Origin: Aquimarina macrocephali JAMB N27
GTDB taxonomy: Bacteria > Bacteroidota > Bacteroidia > Flavobacteriales > Flavobacteriaceae
Length of the DNA stretch: 53,907 nt
NCBI RefSeq assembly: GCF_000520995.1
Contig: NZ_JACA01000056.1
Span: 1-53,907, forward strand
Reading direction: 5' to 3'
In this document: positions 1 through 8,484 of the stretch, in pieces
Layout of the letters: each line of letters starts with the position of its first letter
Numbering within the stretch: the first letter of the stretch is position 1
Translations under genes and position numbers: made by a program
The notes under the pieces: generated by a model
Told to the model about the DNA's origin: nothing
Database searches by the model: none
What the model saw: only the letters and a program-made list of their open reading frames with translations

Positions 1-2127
1 TACTGGAGTAGCTGTAGTAGTAATATTAGCAACATTACTGTTCCCTGATACATTACCCGCAGCATCTTTAGCTTTTACTGTAAAGCTATATGCTGTAGAA
101 GCAGTAAGACCGGTAACATTAAAACTAGTGGTTGTCGATGTTCCTATACTACTACCGCCCTGAAATATCTCATATTCAGTAACGCCTACATTATCTGTAG
201 AAGCAGTCCAGGATAAATCGGTTGTTGTTTGCGTTATATTCGCACTAGTTAATCCCGATGGTGTAGAAGGTGCTTGTGTATCCGGGATAGGTGTTAATGT
301 AGTTACATTAACTACATTACTACTTCCAGATGCATTACCTGCAGCATCTTTCGCTTTTACCGTAAAACTATATCCAGTATTTGCTGTTAATCCATTTACA
401 CTAAAACTGGTGGTTACAGATGTACCAATACTTGCAGCTCCTTGAAATATCTCATATTCGGTAACTCCTACATTATCTGTCGATGCAGTCCAGGACAAAT
501 CTGTGCTGTTAGTAGTAGTATTAGAAGCAGTAAGGTTTGCTGGCACACTTGGAGCCTGTGTATCTGTACTAACAACTACACCATTAGCAATTAATGAAAA
601 AGCCTGAGAACCATTAGTTAGTGTACCTTTATGAGTAACTGTAACTGTATATGTTCCGGCAGCTAAAACGGCATCTATCTTTTCGACATTATCTCTAAAA
701 TTATCGCCTTTTTGCGCAGCATCACTATAATTATTAAAGCTTCCATTAGGTACCATTACCCAGGGAGAATATGTAGTATTGTTACCAGTTATACGAACAT
801 CCAGGTCATTTACCAATACAGGTGTATTTCCTGAACCAATTGCTCCAGCAGGATCGTTCCATACGATAGTCAAAGCTAATGGTGTAGATCCGTCAGAAAT
901 GATAGTTCTGGTATATGTACTTCCATTATTTAATGTTAACTCATCCATAATAGATGTGTTACCATTATTACTGATAACCTGAGCAGCTCTTTCTGCATTA
1001 ACCAGCCCCCATCCACTTGCAAAATCAGGACCATCATTGGCTCCCATTTCATCAGCAGTATCAATAATCAATCCTTTAGCTGTGGCAGCTCTCATGTAAA
1101 CTCCGTTGATATTTTTATAGTGTTCCTGTAACAAAGCAATAGTACCTGCAGTTGCTGGAGTAGACATCGAAGTACCACTCTTACTACCATAATCTGTATC
1201 ACTGGCATTATCAGAAGAATATACCGTAGTACCATTATTAGTAATATCTGGTTTAATTCTCCAATCATCAGAAGGGCCGTAAGAACTAGATGAAGACATA
1301 CTTACAGAAGAAGGTCCTGTATAGTTTAGGATATCATTACAATTTCCGACAACCAGTAAATTCTTTGCCAGCTGGTTTGTTTTTACTACTCCATAATTAT
1401 TCCCACTATTTCCTGCAGATTTACAATGCAGATAAAATGGAGCATTATGAGCAACTTCATCCATATCACGAGCAGTAGCGTCATAAACTCCCGCCGAACC
1501 ACTTGGTGTATTTGAATTATTAGCCAAAATTCCTCCGGCAGCAGCAAATGAAGCCGCTTCTGTTACCATCCCAGAGGCTGTATAGTTTTTGACAGTTGCT
1601 CCAGAGGCCATTCCTCTGGCTGCTGGGTCGGTACCACTGGCGATTAATGTACCTCCTGTATGTGTTCCATGACTAGTAACAGATCCTCCATCACCTCCAT
1701 TAGAAGCTCTGCCCCCAAATTCCTGATGAGTCGGCCTGGCATAACCACTTTCCCATACACCTATTTCAATGCCGGCACCAGTAAGATTAAGACCTGATGA
1801 TCCTCCCGTCCAAATTTTGTTTGTACGTCCTGAAGCGGCAGCATCGACATTATCATCATAAGCATAAATGGGTTCTCCTTTTTCATTAAAAGAATAAAAA
1901 ACTCCTAGCCGACCATCTATTGTGGTCTTTGTAAGAGGTACTTTTTGATTTGCAACTTTAGCCTTATTGGCATTGTTTATAGTATTAGATCTGCTAATAA
2001 TCTTTTGTAGGGCTTGTAAATCGGTTTGTTTTTTAATATTCTCTCGGTCATTCTGATTTTGTGCGTTAACGAGTATCGAAAACAACAAAAAAGGAATAAG
2101 GAGGAATATACTCTTCCTTGATTTCAT
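1..2127 (-). CDS. S8 (subtilisin-like) serine protease with fibronectin III repeats, C-terminus cut by window edge
   Basis: Exported endopeptidase. The reading frame is open from an ATG at 2127 to the left edge, so the C-terminus is missing. Residues 1-23 form a signal peptide (KSRKSIFLLIPFLLFSILVNAQ). The S8 domain covers about residues 100-350: the histidine motif SHGTHTGG (His153) and the serine motif SGTSMSTPA (Ser about 320) are clear. The first acid motif reads IGVWESG, with Glu126 where this family normally has Asp. A beta-rich domain follows (ITVRWNDPAG onward), then at least two FN3 domains with a 94-residue period (TDLSWTASTDNVGVTEYEIF in both). Large Bacteroidota S8 proteases of this layout are usually exported by type IX secretion, but the part that would carry the sorting domain lies outside the window. 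The leader before the ATG is A-rich with no Shine-Dalgarno site. Confidence 0.88.
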   Translation of the reverse strand, partial: MKSRKSIFLLIPFLLFSILVNAQNQNDRENIKKQTDLQALQKIISRSNTINNANKAKVANQKVPLTKTTIDGRLGVFYSFNEKGEPIYAYDDNVDAAASGRTNKIWTGGSSGLNLTGAGIEIGVWESGYARPTHQEFGGRASNGGDGGSVTSHGTHTGGTLIASGTDPAARGMASGATVKNYTASGMVTEAASFAAAGGILANNSNTPSGSAGVYDATARDMDEVAHNAPFYLHCKSAGNSGNNYGVVKTNQLAKNLLVVGNCNDILNYTGPSSVSMSSSSSYGPSDDWRIKPDITNNGTTVYSSDNASDTDYGSKSGTSMSTPATAGTIALLQEHYKNINGVYMRAATAKGLIIDTADEMGANDGPDFASGWGLVNAERAAQVISNNGNTSIMDELTLNNGSTYTRTIISDGSTPLALTIVWNDPAGAIGSGNTPVLVNDLDVRITGNNTTYSPWVMVPNGSFNNYSDAAQKGDNFRDNVEKIDAVLAAGTYTVTVTHKGTLTNGSQAFSLIANGVVVSTDTQAPSVPANLTASNTTTNSTDLSWTASTDNVGVTEYEIFQGAASIGTSVTTSFSVNGLTANTGYSFTVKAKDAAGNASGSSNVVNVTTLTPIPDTQAPSTPSGLTSANITQTTTDLSWTASTDNVGVTEYEIFQGGSSIGTSTTTSFNVTGLTASTAYSFTVKAKDAAGNVSGNSNVANITTTATPV

Positions 2128-2799
2128 GTGTTGAGTTTTAATTAATTAAGATTGTGTGTTTAAAAAAATTAGTTTAAGATTTTAAAAGAGAAAAATCTTT
2201 TATGTCTAAAAAAGACATTGGGGTCGGGGAATAATAATCTTTGTCTTAATACTTGCATTTTTTTGAGTATTCATAGGTTTTAATTTGATTACTAATTAAA
2301 ATGGTTGTGTCTATTTATTATGACGTATTAATCATGATCTCCCCCTAGTACATTATTTTTTAAAATGAAATAAAAGTTTTACTATCAAGAGATTATGAGC
2401 TAATACTATAGACTACACCTATTCTGAACGTAATTCATTATTTTTTCACAAATTGAATTCACTCTTTTATAAAAGTGCTATGTGTTCTTATAAAAATGTA
2501 GTGTGGTTTTGTCTTTTTCTACAAATAGAAATTTAAAACAGTAATAGAAGATATTATATAAGGTTAGAGATAAGGGTATTTTCCTGGTTCTCATGAGTTT
2601 GAGTAGATTTGCGGTTAATGATGCTTCAAAAATACTTTCTTATCATCATTCAAATTCTAGAATTAATCAATCTAAAACCTGATATTTATCAATTATTTTT
2701 TTGACAAATGCTTACTTACAAATTTGTATTTATGGACTTTATAATAGAATCTATTACATCAAAATACTATGATTCTATTATTTAATACTATCAAAAAAC
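2128..2799. other. Non-coding gap upstream of the S8 protease
   Basis: AT-rich spacer between the S8 protease start and the terminator of the carbonic anhydrase gene. I found only very short open frames (for example a 29-codon frame near 2594) without supporting signals. A weak 6-bp inverted repeat (AATACT/AGTATT) lies near 2250-2275. It should contain the protease promoter, but no clear TTG/TAnnTTTG pair was found. Confidence 0.5.
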
Positions 2800-2832
2800 A
2801 ACAAGAGCCGCCAAATGACAACTCTTGTTTTT
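2791..2832 (-). terminator. Rho-independent terminator of the alpha-carbonic anhydrase gene
   Basis: An 8-bp stem AACAAGAG/CTCTTGTT (2800-2807 and 2822-2829) with a 14-nt loop. On the minus strand it is followed by a T run (the A run at 2793-2798), about 55 bases past the carbonic anhydrase stop. A T run on the other side means it could also act on the plus strand. Confidence 0.7.
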
Positions 2833-2886
2833 CTCAAATTAACTCAATTGAAAAAAGGGTACTCCAAAATGTTTAAAAAATCAATT

Positions 2887-3729
2887 TCAGTTATTATTTG
2901 TACTAACAACCCTCCCGTTTAATGCTTGTACTGGCCTGAAGTTTTCATGCATGATAGTTTCAAACGAATGTAATTGCTCCTGAGAAGCTTCTACAGGGTT
3001 TTTCAAAACATACCAAGTTACAATCTCTGAACAAGGAGGTGTGGTTAAGGATCCGTTATATGTATAATAATTCATATCGGCAGGAAGTATATCCTCTACA
3101 TTAAAGGTAAAACTGCTGTTATAATGACCTCCTCCATTTACAGGAAGATCATTCATAAAATTACTAAGCATTTCATTTTCTGCTCCTTCTTCGAAGAATA
3201 TTCCGATTACTGCCAAATCTCCCGTAATAGGATCCTGATGAACAAGATGAGCTTCCATAGGAGATCGCACTCCATCAACGGTATGTTCACTACCTGTATG
3301 CAAGTGAAATTGTTTCAAAGTATAAGTAATACCGTTAATAGTAGATGTACTACCACTATTATAAATAAATTTAATAGTATGTCCATTGTTAACAATCTCG
3401 GTTGTACTTGATCCAAAACTAGTGGCAATATCTCCCAGGCCTTGATTTTCGATAGCAGAACTATCTTCAATATTGATTGGTGATTGTGTATTGCCTCCAC
3501 AATCTGTCCAGGCTCCACTACAAAGAGAATCCCAAAATTCGGGTCCTTCGACACCTTCGTATTCAAAATGACAATCTGACGAACTTTTACGTCCGGTTAG
3601 ATAATCTATAATCATTTCATCTTTGACATCTTGATTTAAATCCAGATTTTCTGTTTGCTCATTCTCACAAGAGATGATTACTGTTCCTATAGCCAAAACT
3701 AATAGGGTTTTTAACTTGTTTATTTTCAT
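2887..3729 (-). CDS. Alpha-class carbonic anhydrase, lipoprotein
   Basis: Reversible hydration of CO2 to bicarbonate in the periplasm or at the outer membrane. The N-terminus is a lipoprotein signal ending in VIISC (Cys21). The alpha-CA domain fills residues 60-280: TQSPINI near 81-87, the proton-shuttle motif NNGH (His117), zinc ligands His142 and His144 in QFHLHTGSEHTVDG and His161 in EAHLVHQD, and the substrate-pocket motif YNGSLTTPPCSE. Length (280 aa) fits a bacterial alpha-CA plus signal and linker. It stands alone, with its own terminator downstream and a TACTTTTG -7-like element upstream. Family and metal ligands are clear; a role in pH or inorganic carbon supply is inferred. Confidence 0.93.
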   Translation of the reverse strand: MKINKLKTLLVLAIGTVIISCENEQTENLDLNQDVKDEMIIDYLTGRKSSSDCHFEYEGVEGPEFWDSLCSGAWTDCGGNTQSPINIEDSSAIENQGLGDIATSFGSSTTEIVNNGHTIKFIYNSGSTSTINGITYTLKQFHLHTGSEHTVDGVRSPMEAHLVHQDPITGDLAVIGIFFEEGAENEMLSNFMNDLPVNGGGHYNSSFTFNVEDILPADMNYYTYNGSLTTPPCSEIVTWYVLKNPVEASQEQLHSFETIMHENFRPVQALNGRVVSTNNN

Positions 3730-3756
3730 AATGTTGAGTTTGTATTATTAATGAGT

Positions 3757-3764
3757 CAAAAGTA
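3757..3764 (-). promoter_or_regulatory. Possible -7 element (TACTTTTG) of the carbonic anhydrase gene
   Basis: A perfect TAnnTTTG match on the minus strand, 28 bases upstream of the ATG at 3729. No TTG lies at the usual -33 spacing, so only half of the Bacteroidota promoter consensus is present. Confidence 0.35.
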
Positions 3765-4074
3765 TTTATTAATACTATTTTAAACGCTTAGATACATCAA
3801 CTCTAATTATGATACTTATCAGTTATTTATTTGACAAAAGTGATCTGTTTTCATGGTATAATCATTCCTTTTAGATCAGAATTTCTATGATTAAGGATAA
3901 ATAATACAATTCGTATTTTTACTACTCTCAGAGAGTCTAACAAATCTTCTTCAATCTTTAAAAGCATATGTTATGTTTCACAAAAATTAAGTATTTAACA
4001 CCTTGGTTAATAACAGAGTCCATCAATTTATTGTTTATATTTACTTCTCAAAAACAATTCAACATTCACAATCA

Positions 4075-7000
4075 ATGAACTCACACATCACGCTAAGGGT
4101 TACTTCCCTACTGTTATTTTTATGTACTCTCACTACATTTTCTCAAAGTGCTAAAAAGGAAAAAGATTCAATCAAAAAAGCAACTAAGGAGCTTCCTTTA
4201 GAGCCCGAACGTACAATATCATTTACAACTGATCAAGGAACCTGGATTTCACTAGATGTAAGTCCAGATGGAAAAACTATTGTTTTTGATCTTATGGGTG
4301 ATATTTATTCTATTCCTATTAATGGCGGTAAAGCAACGCAAATCACCAGTGGTATGGCATATGATGTACATCCCAGATATAGTCCCGACGGTAAGTCTTT
4401 GGTTTTTATCTCGGATAAAAGTGGTTCTGATAATATCTGGACTCTGGATCTTGCTACTCAAGAAGATAAACAAATTACTAAAGAAGAAAAGCATAATTTC
4501 TTTTCTGCAGAATGGACAACTGATGGAGAATATATTGTAGGTGGCAAAGGACGTAGAAATATTAAACTACATATTTATCATAAAGAAGGTGGCTCTGGAA
4601 GTCAATTGTTTGAAAAACCCAAAAACATCAAAGCTATTGATCCTGCTTTTAGTGCAGATGGTAAATTATTGTATTTCTCACAACGTAAAGGTTCCTGGGA
4701 TTACAATGCACAATTACCACAATATCAAATAGGGACTTATGATATGGAAGATGGTGATATGGCAGTAGTAACTTCTAGATATGGTTCTGCTTTTACTCCT
4801 ACTTTATCCAATGACGGTAACTGGTTAGTGTATGGTACTCGTTTTGAAGAAGAAACTGGTCTTGTATTACGAAACTTAAAAACTGGAAAAGAACGATGGT
4901 TAGCATACCCGGTTCAACGTGATGAGCAAGAATCGATTGCTCCTTTGGGAGTGTTACCAGCAATGTCATTCACTCCAGACAATAAGAGCCTAATTGTTTC
5001 TTATGGCGGAAAAATATATGCCGTTTCTGTAGAAAATAATACTGCCAAAGAAATCCCTTTTCAGGCAGATATAAATCTTGATTTAGGTCCAAAATTAGCT
5101 TTTAAATACCCAATAAAAGATACTGAAAATGTGCTGGTAACCCAGATTCGTGATGCCAAGCCCTCTCCAGATGGCTCTAAACTGGCGTTTACTGCACTGA
5201 ATCGATTATATGTAATGAATTTACCCAATGGTACTCCCAAACGTTTAACCACAAATAAGTATACAGAAGCACAACCCACCTGGTCTCCCGATGGAAAATA
5301 TATTGTATTCACTACCTGGAAACAAGGAGGAGGTCATTTATTTAAAGTAAGTCTCGATGGTCGTTCTGCACCTGTACAATTAACCAAACAACCAGGTATT
5401 TACACAAAACCCTCATGGTCTTATTCTTCAAATAGAATTGCATTTCATCGAGGAGTTGCTCAAACATATGATGATGCCATTGACCCATTTTCGAATAGAA
5501 CCCAGGAAGATTTGGTATGGATACAGGCCAATGGAGGTGCTATCAATTTGATAGATAAAACAAAAGGAAGACAAAACCCTCATTTTACCAAAATAGATAA
5601 TCGTATTTACCTAAGTAATAATGAAAAAGGATTGGTTTCTATTCGTTGGGATGGATCTGATGAAAAGCAGCATCTAAAATTAACCGGAATCACTACTCAT
5701 GGTTCTCAGGATATCTTTGGTAAAGATCATCATGAAGGTAATCTTAGCAATTATATATCAAATGCCTTACCATCATCAGAAGAAGGATGGCGAGATAAAA
5801 GTAAAGCTTCTAAACCATCAGAAATACAAATTTCGCCAGATGGAAAAACAGCACTTGCATTAATCAATAATGATATCTATACTGTGCTTATTCCTCGATA
5901 TGGTAAAACACCATCAGTTTCTGTAGCCAAAGTTAGTGGAGCTGCATTTCCGGCTATGAAATTAACAGTTATAGGTGGAGAGTTTCCTACCTGGTCCTCG
6001 AATAGTAAAAAAGTACATTGGTCTCTGGGGGCAAGTCATTTTAGATATGATTTAGAAGCAGGGAAAAAGTTTAATGATAGCATAGCTGCTGCCAAGAAAA
6101 AAGAAGAAGAACTTAAAGAAACAGAGAAAAAATCAGATACTACAAAAACAGACAAAAAAGAAGATAAAGAAAAAAAGAAAGATCCAAAATTTGAAGCTGA
6201 AGAATTCAAAATCAATGTAAACTATAAAAAGGATATACCCAAAGGAACTTTATTATTGCAAGGAGGGCGTATTGTTACCATGAAAGGGTACAATGTTATT
6301 AAAAAAGGAGATATTCTTATAGAAAATAATAGAATTAAAGCTATTGGTATTTCGGGGAGCTTAACAATTCCTGAAGATACCCATACCATTGATGTTTCTG
6401 GAAAAACATTAGTTCCCGGATTTGTTGATACTCATGCTCACATGTGGCCCAGTTGGGGTGTACATAAAAACCAGGTATGGATGTATTCTGCCAATCTGGC
6501 CTATGGCGTTACCACTACCAGAGATCCGCAAACCGGTACAACCGATGTTCTTACCTATGCCGATATGGTAGAGTCTGGTATGATTCATGGCCCACGTGTA
6601 TATAGCACAGGTCCTGGAGTTGGGTTTTGGAAATATCAAATCGAAAGTCTGGATCATGCAAAAGATGTATTAAAACAGTATAGTGAGTATTATAATACTA
6701 AGAGTATCAAAATGTATTTGGTAGGTAATCGTAAACACCGACAGTGGATTATGATGGCTGCAAAAGAACTAAAACTAATGCCTACTACCGAAGGAGGGTT
6801 GGATTTTAAATTAAATATGACTCAACTCTTAGATGGCTATCCAGGCCATGAACATTCCTTACCTATTTACCCTATCTATAAAGATGTCGTAAAAACCATA
6901 GCTGATTCAAAAATGGCAGTAACACCTACTCTATTAGTATCCTATGGTGGGCCTTGGGCAGAAAATTATTATTACTCCCGTGAGAATGTTTGGGGTGATC

Positions 7001-7500
7001 AAAAAATACAATATTTCACACCATATAAAGAATTAGCACAAAAATCCAGAAGAAGACCAGGTTGGTTTATGGAAGAAGAACATGTGTTTAAAAAACATGC
7101 CGTATTTATGAAAGACCTGATAGAAGCAGGAGGCTTGGCCGGAATAGGAAGTCATGGACAATTACAGGGACTCGGGTTTCATTGGGAATTGTGGTCTGTG
7201 GGTAGTGGTGGAATGAAAAATCATGATGCCCTTAGGGTTGCCACCACACTCGGTGCAGAAGCATTAGGATTAGATACTGATTTGGGAAGTATTGAAATCG
7301 GAAAATTGGCAGATATTTTAATTTTATCAAAAAACCCATTAGAAAATATCAGAAACACAAATACACTAACTCATGTAATCAAAAACGGAAGGGTGTATAA
7401 TGCCAATACATTGGATGAAGAGTGGCCAAAAAAACAAAAAGCAGAAATTTTTCATTGGCAAACCAAAAAGCCTAATGGATTGCCCGGAATTAAGAAGTAG
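4075..7500 (+). CDS. Exported amidohydrolase with N-terminal TolB-like (PD40) beta-propeller
   Basis: A 1141-residue metal-dependent hydrolase of unknown substrate. The ATG at 4075 is chosen because it begins a good signal peptide (NSHITLRVTSLLLFLCTLTT, cleavage near FSQ); the same frame extends upstream only to a TTG at 4003. Residues about 40-660 hold repeated PD40/TolB blades such as SPDGKTIVFD, SPDGKSLVFISDKSG and WSPDGKYIVFTTW. A Lys/Glu-rich linker (about 680-715) joins this to an amidohydrolase domain that starts at GTLLLQGGRIVTMKG and contains the metal motif VPGFVDTHAHMWPSWG; it closes with LGSIEIGKLADILIL, typical of the superfamily. Such fusions are common in Bacteroidota and Proteobacteria and are often annotated as peptidase- or imidazolonepropionase-like, but the substrate cannot be read from sequence. 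It is monocistronic, and the next strong terminator lies 227 bases downstream. Confidence 0.88.
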   Translation: MNSHITLRVTSLLLFLCTLTTFSQSAKKEKDSIKKATKELPLEPERTISFTTDQGTWISLDVSPDGKTIVFDLMGDIYSIPINGGKATQITSGMAYDVHPRYSPDGKSLVFISDKSGSDNIWTLDLATQEDKQITKEEKHNFFSAEWTTDGEYIVGGKGRRNIKLHIYHKEGGSGSQLFEKPKNIKAIDPAFSADGKLLYFSQRKGSWDYNAQLPQYQIGTYDMEDGDMAVVTSRYGSAFTPTLSNDGNWLVYGTRFEEETGLVLRNLKTGKERWLAYPVQRDEQESIAPLGVLPAMSFTPDNKSLIVSYGGKIYAVSVENNTAKEIPFQADINLDLGPKLAFKYPIKDTENVLVTQIRDAKPSPDGSKLAFTALNRLYVMNLPNGTPKRLTTNKYTEAQPTWSPDGKYIVFTTWKQGGGHLFKVSLDGRSAPVQLTKQPGIYTKPSWSYSSNRIAFHRGVAQTYDDAIDPFSNRTQEDLVWIQANGGAINLIDKTKGRQNPHFTKIDNRIYLSNNEKGLVSIRWDGSDEKQHLKLTGITTHGSQDIFGKDHHEGNLSNYISNALPSSEEGWRDKSKASKPSEIQISPDGKTALALINNDIYTVLIPRYGKTPSVSVAKVSGAAFPAMKLTVIGGEFPTWSSNSKKVHWSLGASHFRYDLEAGKKFNDSIAAAKKKEEELKETEKKSDTTKTDKKEDKEKKKDPKFEAEEFKINVNYKKDIPKGTLLLQGGRIVTMKGYNVIKKGDILIENNRIKAIGISGSLTIPEDTHTIDVSGKTLVPGFVDTHAHMWPSWGVHKNQVWMYSANLAYGVTTTRDPQTGTTDVLTYADMVESGMIHGPRVYSTGPGVGFWKYQIESLDHAKDVLKQYSEYYNTKSIKMYLVGNRKHRQWIMMAAKELKLMPTTEGGLDFKLNMTQLLDGYPGHEHSLPIYPIYKDVVKTIADSKMAVTPTLLVSYGGPWAENYYYSRENVWGDQKIQYFTPYKELAQKSRRRPGWFMEEEHVFKKHAVFMKDLIEAGGLAGIGSHGQLQGLGFHWELWSVGSGGMKNHDALRVATTLGAEALGLDTDLGSIEIGKLADILILSKNPLENIRNTNTLTHVIKNGRVYNANTLDEEWPKKQKAEIFHWQTKKPNGLPGIKK

Positions 7501-7726
7501 GTATGTGAAAATAGAGTTAATTTCAATAAATATTTGGAAAACAACAGAGAAACTAGTAATATTTGCATAACAAAATGAGAAACAACAGACTACATATTAA
7601 TCCTAAAACATTGTATAAACAATGTAAATATCGTTGGGTAATTATATTATCCCAACATAATAGGATGCTATGTAGTTATTTTTGATTTTTTTTGAAGTGA
7701 TTTAAAACAAAGACTAAATATAACTC

Positions 7727-7756
7727 AAGCGTCCAAGAAATTGGACGCTTTTTTTG
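7727..7756 (+). terminator. Strong rho-independent terminator
   Basis: A 10-bp perfect stem AAGCGTCCAA/TTGGACGCTT closed by a GAAA tetraloop, followed by seven T. It lies 227 bases past the amidohydrolase stop, so it ends either a long 3' UTR or a separate small transcript. Confidence 0.85.
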
Positions 7757-8069
7757 TTGAATCTTTTTGATGTAAAATGAAGCGAATACAGAAAATCTAG
7801 TCGAAATAATCCCCCTAAAGTGTAGAATATTATAAAGTAACAATACATTTTAATCTAATAAATTAAGTAATCTGAAAAAACTCAGCAAAAAAATTAAACA
7901 TATGAATAGAAATTAATTAGCACATAAAAAATACCATTTGGAAAGTAAGCAACAGGGAGACAGACAATTACTGCAACTATCCAAAATCTGTTGAAAGACG
8001 GACAGGAATTCCTATGTTTCAAAATGACTACAACTAACTGATTATCAATAAAATAACTTGAATAAATAT

Positions 8070-8099
8070 TTGCTTTTTAAAAAATTGTTTTGATCTTTG
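8070..8099 (+). promoter_or_regulatory. Candidate promoter of a short transcript
   Basis: TTG at 8070-8072, 19 bases, then GATCTTTG at 8092-8099: one mismatch to the TAnnTTTG element, with the usual Bacteroidota spacing. The next strong terminator is at 8304, giving a predicted RNA of about 230 nt. Confidence 0.4.
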
Positions 8100-8105
8100 C
8101 ATCGA

Positions 8106-8336
8106 AACAATTACGAACTTAGATTAATATCAATAGTACGTATTTAACTTAAAGAAATAAAAATGACACCTAGTAATTCACAACATATGTTAACCCGACT
8201 TTTTAATAAACAATGGAGGTATTGTTCTGGAGTGAACATAAAAGGTGTCTATTATATAGAAAAGATAATTATAAGAATATAACTTATAAACAAATCGAGA
8301 TATAAAAAAGACGCCCTAATAAGGCGTCTTTTTTTA
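8106..8336 (+). ncRNA. Candidate small RNA or short-peptide transcript
   Basis: Defined only by its ends: the promoter-like pair at 8070-8099 and the strong terminator at 8304-8336. Inside it, an ATG at 8163 opens a 39-codon frame (MTPSNSQHMLTRLF...) after an A-rich leader. I cannot tell whether the peptide is made or the RNA acts alone. No similarity to a known RNA family was recognised. Confidence 0.3.
8304..8336 (+). terminator. Strong rho-independent terminator
   Basis: Stem AAAAAAGACGCC/GGCGTCTTTTTT (8304-8315 and 8323-8334) with a 7-nt loop CTAATAA. The GC-rich core and flanking A and T runs make it potentially bidirectional. Confidence 0.85.
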
Positions 8337-8411
8337 TTGATATAGTTCATTGACATATTGAAGAAAACTAAATGTATTAGGTTCTAATACCAGAACCTCT
8401 ATAGTATAGTA

Positions 8412-8484
8412 TGTACTGTAGCACAATTGCTAGTGCATCCGACTGTCTCTTGGGTGTACATCCCGTCCTGCGGGATCAGTACTA
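8412..8484 (+). other. tRNA-Asp-like cloverleaf, probably a decayed tRNA gene
   Basis: The 73 bases fold by eye as a full cloverleaf: acceptor TGTACTG/CAGTACT (six of seven pairs), T8 and A9, D stem GCAC/GTGC with an 8-nt loop, anticodon stem TCCGA/TTGGG with two G-T pairs and loop CTGTCTC (anticodon GTC, Asp), a 5-nt variable loop, and T stem ATCCC/GGGAT. T8, A14, G18, A21, T33, C48 and C56 are kept. Defects: G19 is C, base 37 is a pyrimidine, and the T loop reads GTCCTGC, lacking T54 and A58. The 3' end continues ACTA, and that CTA doubles as the stop codon of the minus-strand symporter gene. Most likely a tRNA-derived relic; function is doubtful. Confidence 0.45.

Larger units (their letters stand above)
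7501..8411. other. Long non-coding region with several hairpins
   Basis: No convincing protein gene in about 0.9 kb. After the amidohydrolase come two hairpins (ACATTGT/ACAATGT at 7608-7625; GTTGGG/CCCAAC at 7633-7656) and a strong terminator at 7727. A second promoter-to-terminator unit spans 8070-8336. A 29-codon open stretch ending in TGA near 8040 lacks a start. The only ATG frames are 36-39 codons (7575, 8163) and unsupported. The segment may be decayed accessory DNA. Confidence 0.55.

Noticed and set aside
1..580. Direct repeats at the left edge considered as a CRISPR-like or satellite array
   Set aside because: They are in frame with the protease gene and encode FN3 domains.
2594..2683. 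29-codon frame in the gap beside the S8 protease
   Set aside because: Too short, no ribosome-binding context and no neighbour that would explain it.
4003..4074. Upstream extension of the amidohydrolase gene
   Set aside because: It starts with TTG and would bury the signal peptide; the ATG at 4075 begins a normal signal.
7575..7685. 36-codon ATG frame after the amidohydrolase
   Set aside because: It crosses two hairpins, has odd composition and no leader; more likely 3' untranslated RNA.
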